In this document: positions 19,444-22,534 of the stretch, piece after piece
How the letters are laid out: each line of letters starts with the position of its first letter
Position numbering within the stretch: position 1 is the first letter of the stretch
Source: CAZGMN01 sp964645765
GTDB taxonomy: Bacteria; Acidobacteriota; Aminicenantia; Aminicenantales; Aminicenantaceae
DNA: 22,534 nt
Assembly (NCBI GenBank): GCA_964645765.1
Contig: CAZYBE010000046.1
Span: forward strand, 1 to 22,534
Direction: 5' to 3'
Made by a program: the position numbers and the translations under genes
The notes under the pieces: generated by a model
What the model was told of the DNA's origin: nothing
Databases searched by the model: none
The model's input: only the letters and a program-made list of their open reading frames with translations

Positions 19444-21510
19444 ATGGATAACCAGATTCTCGCTCTGCTCCAGAAAAAAAGGGAAGGTTTGAATTTTAGG
19501 ATGCTGGCCATGGAGCTTCATCTTTCGAGCCGGGAGAAGCAAATATTGAAGAAAAGACTTAAAAGGTTGGAAGGCCTGGGCTTGATCGTCAGCTTAAAGA
19601 GACGTTATCTTTTCCCGGCAAGAGCGAAGCTGGTTAGAGGAAAATTCATCTGTTCGCTCAGAGGATACGGATTTGTCAGCCCTGAAGGAGGTCTGGCCGA
19701 GGATGTTTTTATACCTGGCCGCTATTCTGGCGGCGCTCTTAATGGGGATGTGGTGGAGATTCTCTGCCAAGAGAAAGGGAAAAAGGGAAAGCCTGAAGGA
19801 AGAGTCGTCAGGGTGGCGAGAAGAGCAAAGGAGAGGATAGTCGGTTTTTATCAGGAACGCTTCGGTCAACCTTTTTTTCTTCCAATAGACTCTCCCTCTA
19901 GGGAAGAGATTCCCTTGACCTTGGAAAAGAACCTCTCTCCCAGGCCCGGAATGATCGTTGCTGTCGACAGGAGCAAAAAGCGCTTGGTGGAAATTTTGGG
20001 GATGCCTGATGAGCCAGGGGTTGACACCAAAGTTGTGATTGAAAGATACAGCCTCGCCTCTTCTTTCTCCGAAGAGGCTCTGGCCGAGGCAGAAAGCTTT
20101 TCTTCTGAAATCAGCCCTGATGATAAAAGAGCGAGAAAAGATTATAGACGCTGGCTGACTGTCACCATCGACGGCCAAAGCGCCCAGGATTTTGATGATG
20201 CGGTCAGCATTAAGAAGCTTCCCGGCGGACATTTCCTTCTTGGCGTCCACATTGCCGATGTTTCCCATTACGTCAGGCCAGGCTCTTTGCTCGATGCTGA
20301 GGCTTTTGGAAGAGGAACGAGCGTCTATTTTCCTGACCTGACCCTTCCCATGCTTCCGGAGAGGCTTTCCAATGACCTCTGCAGCCTCAGGCCAAGAGAA
20401 GAGAGGCTGGCCTTTTCGGTTCTACTGGAGATAGATGAAAAAGGCGAGACAAGAAGGACAGAATTTCATCCTTCATTGATTCAAACTGTGGAGAGGATGA
20501 CCTATGACTCTGTTTATAAAATATTCGAAGAGGATACGGAAGAGAGGCGCAAGTTTTCCGATTTAGTCCCGGATTTGCTGTTGATGAGGGGGCTTTCGCG
20601 GCTTTTGGGAAAGAAAAGAGAGATGAAAGGCAGCCTCGACTTTGACTTGCTCGAGCCGGAACTTGTCTATCGGGAAGGAAGCATTCAGTCGATCTTGCCT
20701 TTTGAACGCAACGAAGCTCATCAACTCATCGAAGAATTCATGGTCGCAGCCAATGAGGCTGTGGCCTCTTTTCTTCACCAGCAGCATGTGCCTTTCTTGT
20801 ACAGGGTCCATCCTCCTCCAGCCTTGAATGACCTGGAAAGCTTGAGAGAGATGCTGGCTTATTTTGGGCTCAGCCTCCCTCTGCCGAAAAGAATGAGCTC
20901 AAAAGACCTGCAACAGGCTTTGAAAAAAGTTAAAGGAAAACCTGAAGAAAAATTTGTCAGCCTCCAGGTTTTGAAATCTATGAGGCTGGCTGTCTATTCT
21001 GATGAAAACCAAGGACATTACGGATTAGCCAAGGAATTCTACGCCCATTTCACCTCTCCGATCAGAAGATATCCAGATTTGGCTGTTCATCGGGCATTGA
21101 AGAGAGCCCTTAAACAGAAAAGCGTTGATGCCTCTACTTTGCCGGCCGCAGCCCTTCATTGCTCCCAGCAGGAAAGGAAAGCGGATGAAGCCGAAAAGGA
21201 GCTTATGGAATGGAGAATCTATCGCTTCCTTAAGGGGAAGCTCGGAGAAGAATTCGAGGGAATCATCGTTGATATCAACAGAGCAGGCCTGGTCGTCGAG
21301 CTCGACAATTATTTTGTCGATGGCATAGTTCCCTATGCAGACTTGGGCGGAGATTATTTTTTTAAGAAATCGGATAAGACTCTTGTCGGCCGCAGGAGCG
21401 GCAGAAGGTTTGAATTGGGGGAAAGGTTGAGAGTCGTCCTGGTTTCTGTCGACCCCATCTTGAGGAGGATGGGCTTGACCTTGAAACAAAAGGGGAAGGG
21501 AGAGTTTTGA
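19444..21510 (+). CDS. rnr: Ribonuclease R
   Basis: A 688-residue 3'-to-5' exoribonuclease of the RNB family. The N-terminal winged-helix-like part is at about 5-60 (LSSREKQILKKRLKRLEGLG), followed by cold-shock domains. The RNB domain includes TIDGQSAQDFDDAVS with Asp243, Asp249, Asp251 and Asp252 as metal ligands, and HIADVSHYVRPGSLLDAEA. The S1 domain at the end begins GEEFEGIIVDINRAGLVVEL. RNase R degrades structured RNA and works with trans-translation. The ATG is in AGCCATGG after a poly-T/A-rich leader. The stop codon overlaps the ATG of the next gene (TGATG), so the two are translationally coupled. Confidence 0.95.
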   Translation: MDNQILALLQKKREGLNFRMLAMELHLSSREKQILKKRLKRLEGLGLIVSLKRRYLFPARAKLVRGKFICSLRGYGFVSPEGGLAEDVFIPGRYSGGALNGDVVEILCQEKGKKGKPEGRVVRVARRAKERIVGFYQERFGQPFFLPIDSPSREEIPLTLEKNLSPRPGMIVAVDRSKKRLVEILGMPDEPGVDTKVVIERYSLASSFSEEALAEAESFSSEISPDDKRARKDYRRWLTVTIDGQSAQDFDDAVSIKKLPGGHFLLGVHIADVSHYVRPGSLLDAEAFGRGTSVYFPDLTLPMLPERLSNDLCSLRPREERLAFSVLLEIDEKGETRRTEFHPSLIQTVERMTYDSVYKIFEEDTEERRKFSDLVPDLLLMRGLSRLLGKKREMKGSLDFDLLEPELVYREGSIQSILPFERNEAHQLIEEFMVAANEAVASFLHQQHVPFLYRVHPPPALNDLESLREMLAYFGLSLPLPKRMSSKDLQQALKKVKGKPEEKFVSLQVLKSMRLAVYSDENQGHYGLAKEFYAHFTSPIRRYPDLAVHRALKRALKQKSVDASTLPAAALHCSQQERKADEAEKELMEWRIYRFLKGKLGEEFEGIIVDINRAGLVVELDNYFVDGIVPYADLGGDYFFKKSDKTLVGRRSGRRFELGERLRVVLVSVDPILRRMGLTLKQKGKGEF

Positions 21511-22534
21511 TGGAGACACGATGCTTTGATGCTCTCATCAGCGTTCCGCCTGCTGGCAACAAGAAGTCTCTGGACGCCAAAATTCTTTTTCATGGCAAAA
21601 AAATTCCAGCCTCTTTCGAATTCTATGAAGAGGCGCAAAAGGAAAAGACTGGCCTATTTTATGTCCGAGGCAAGGCCAATCATCCGCTTCCTTTGAAGTG
21701 GAAAGACAAGTTTGCGCTTGAGCTGGCAGGGAGGGGGGGCCTTAGGGGCAAAGGCCTGGTGATCAATCCTTTTTCAGAGAAAGTGAGCGGAAAGAAAACA
21801 GAAAGAAGACTTCGTATTCTCAAAAGTCTTCAAGGGGATGAAAAAGAAATGCTCTACGCTCTGGCCCAGGAGAGAGGGCTAAAAGGCTTGGGAGAGGAAG
21901 AGATAGTTGATTTTTCCTCATTGAGCAGAAAATCGCTGCTGCCCTTGGCCCAAGAGCTTGAGGCTGAAGGGAAAATAAGAATTCTTTCTTTCTCTCCGCT
22001 TTTCATTCTTTCTCAGGCTTACTTTGGTTTTCTCTGCCAGAAAATTCTTGTTTTTCTGGAGAGCTTTCACAAGAAGCATCCAGAACAATTTGGCGCCTCC
22101 TTAGAAAGAATCAAAAGGAGGTTTAATTTTCCTCCCCGGATTCTTTTCCTTGCCCTCAAATACCTCTCGCGGGCAGGGGAGATTAAGGAAGTTGACAGCA
22201 GGTTTTCCCTCTCGGCCTTTAAAATCACTCTTTCTCCTGAAGAGGAGAAGGTCTTGAAAAAGCTGGAGGAGATGTGCTTTAAAGGGGAATTTCGCTCGGC
22301 CTCTCTCGAAGAACTCCAAGACAGGTTCCGACTTTCTTTGAGCAAGCTCAACATACTGCTCTCTCTCCTCATCGAGCGCAAGAAGATTGTCCAGGGAAAA
22401 GACGGGTTTTTCATTCATTCCCGCTGGCTGGATGAAATCATCTGGATGATAAAAGAATCAGGGAAGAGGGAGTTGACTGTTTCTGACTTTAAAAAAATGA
22501 CCGGCCTCAGCCGGAAATACGCCATCCCTCTTCT
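21510..22534 (+). CDS. SelB-like protein lacking the GTPase domain, partial
   Basis: The gene is cut by the window end after 341 codons. Residues 5-90 fit domain 3 of the selenocysteine elongation factor SelB (FDALISVPPAGNKKSLDAKI to LRGKGLVINPF). Residues 105-341 fit its C-terminal winged-helix repeats, including LESFHKKHPEQFG (wing 2) and the characteristic LTVSDFKKMTGLSRKYAIPL (wing 4). These wings bind the SECIS hairpin in bacterial selenoprotein mRNAs. The GTPase domain and domain 2, which normally make up the first half, are absent: the gene starts with ATG overlapping the rnr stop, and upstream DNA is rnr in another role. So it is either a split SelB, with the GTPase encoded elsewhere, or a reused RNA-binding protein. 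Confidence 0.85.
   Translation, partial: METRCFDALISVPPAGNKKSLDAKILFHGKKIPASFEFYEEAQKEKTGLFYVRGKANHPLPLKWKDKFALELAGRGGLRGKGLVINPFSEKVSGKKTERRLRILKSLQGDEKEMLYALAQERGLKGLGEEEIVDFSSLSRKSLLPLAQELEAEGKIRILSFSPLFILSQAYFGFLCQKILVFLESFHKKHPEQFGASLERIKRRFNFPPRILFLALKYLSRAGEIKEVDSRFSLSAFKITLSPEEEKVLKKLEEMCFKGEFRSASLEELQDRFRLSLSKLNILLSLLIERKKIVQGKDGFFIHSRWLDEIIWMIKESGKRELTVSDFKKMTGLSRKYAIPL

Noticed and set aside
1..22534. CRISPR array, tRNA or rRNA genes
   Set aside because: No regularly spaced repeats and no cloverleaf or rRNA-like segments were noticed on either strand.

Overview
The window joins two very different pieces of DNA. Positions 1 to about 9440 hold small, unrelated genes of widely varying base composition. 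Most end in a stop codon lying inside a GYCTAAC-type box and are followed by a 50-95 bp imperfect palindrome closed by a GTTRRRY-type box. These are integron gene cassettes with attC sites. I see one good and one doubtful attC on the minus strand and ten on the plus strand, and no integrase gene, so within this window it is a cluster of attC sites lacking an integrase (CALIN) or part of a larger integron. Positions 9547 to the end hold a compact plus-strand housekeeping run of uniform composition: guaA, dnaE, valS, birA, coaX, a conserved unknown, rnr and the start of a selB-like gene. The host is a bacterium. I cannot place it by name; an uncultured lineage of moderate GC (perhaps Acidobacteriota/Aminicenantes-like) is only a guess.

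Layout. Minus strand: a RelE-type toxin (cut by the window start) and ribbon-helix-helix antitoxin, an isoprenylcysteine-methyltransferase-like membrane protein, and a small protein of unknown function. Then comes a gene-free 440 bp segment (1565-2003) made of two long inverted arms from which the cassettes point outward in both directions. Plus strand: a TIR-domain protein, a poly-gamma-glutamate hydrolase, a TIGR02391/Ymh protein, an unknown with an RNxxxH motif, a trypsin-like protease, a DUF4145/HEPN-like protein, a six-helix membrane protein, a SnoaL-like protein, a YdeI/OmpD-associated protein, a HicA-HicB pair and a two-helix membrane protein whose cassette has no recognisable attC. guaA follows 110 bp later.

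How the genes may work together. Cassettes are independent units, so no shared pathway is implied, but the content leans to conflict functions: TIR, three RNxxxH (HEPN-type) proteins, a protease, a phage-type capsule-polymer hydrolase and two toxin-antitoxin pairs. The housekeeping genes are spaced 2-24 bp apart or overlap, which fits one long operon covering GMP synthesis, replication, valine charging, biotin and CoA metabolism and RNA turnover.

Points most worth following: (1) the head-to-head cassette junction with two ungapped inverted arms about 80% identical by hand alignment, whose perfect identity stops at a GTT on both sides, as expected for two facing attI-like leaders; (2) the selB-like gene that starts in domain 3 and has no GTPase domain; (3) the defence-leaning cassette content; (4) a recurrent AGCCATGG start context without a Shine-Dalgarno sequence in valS, birA and rnr.
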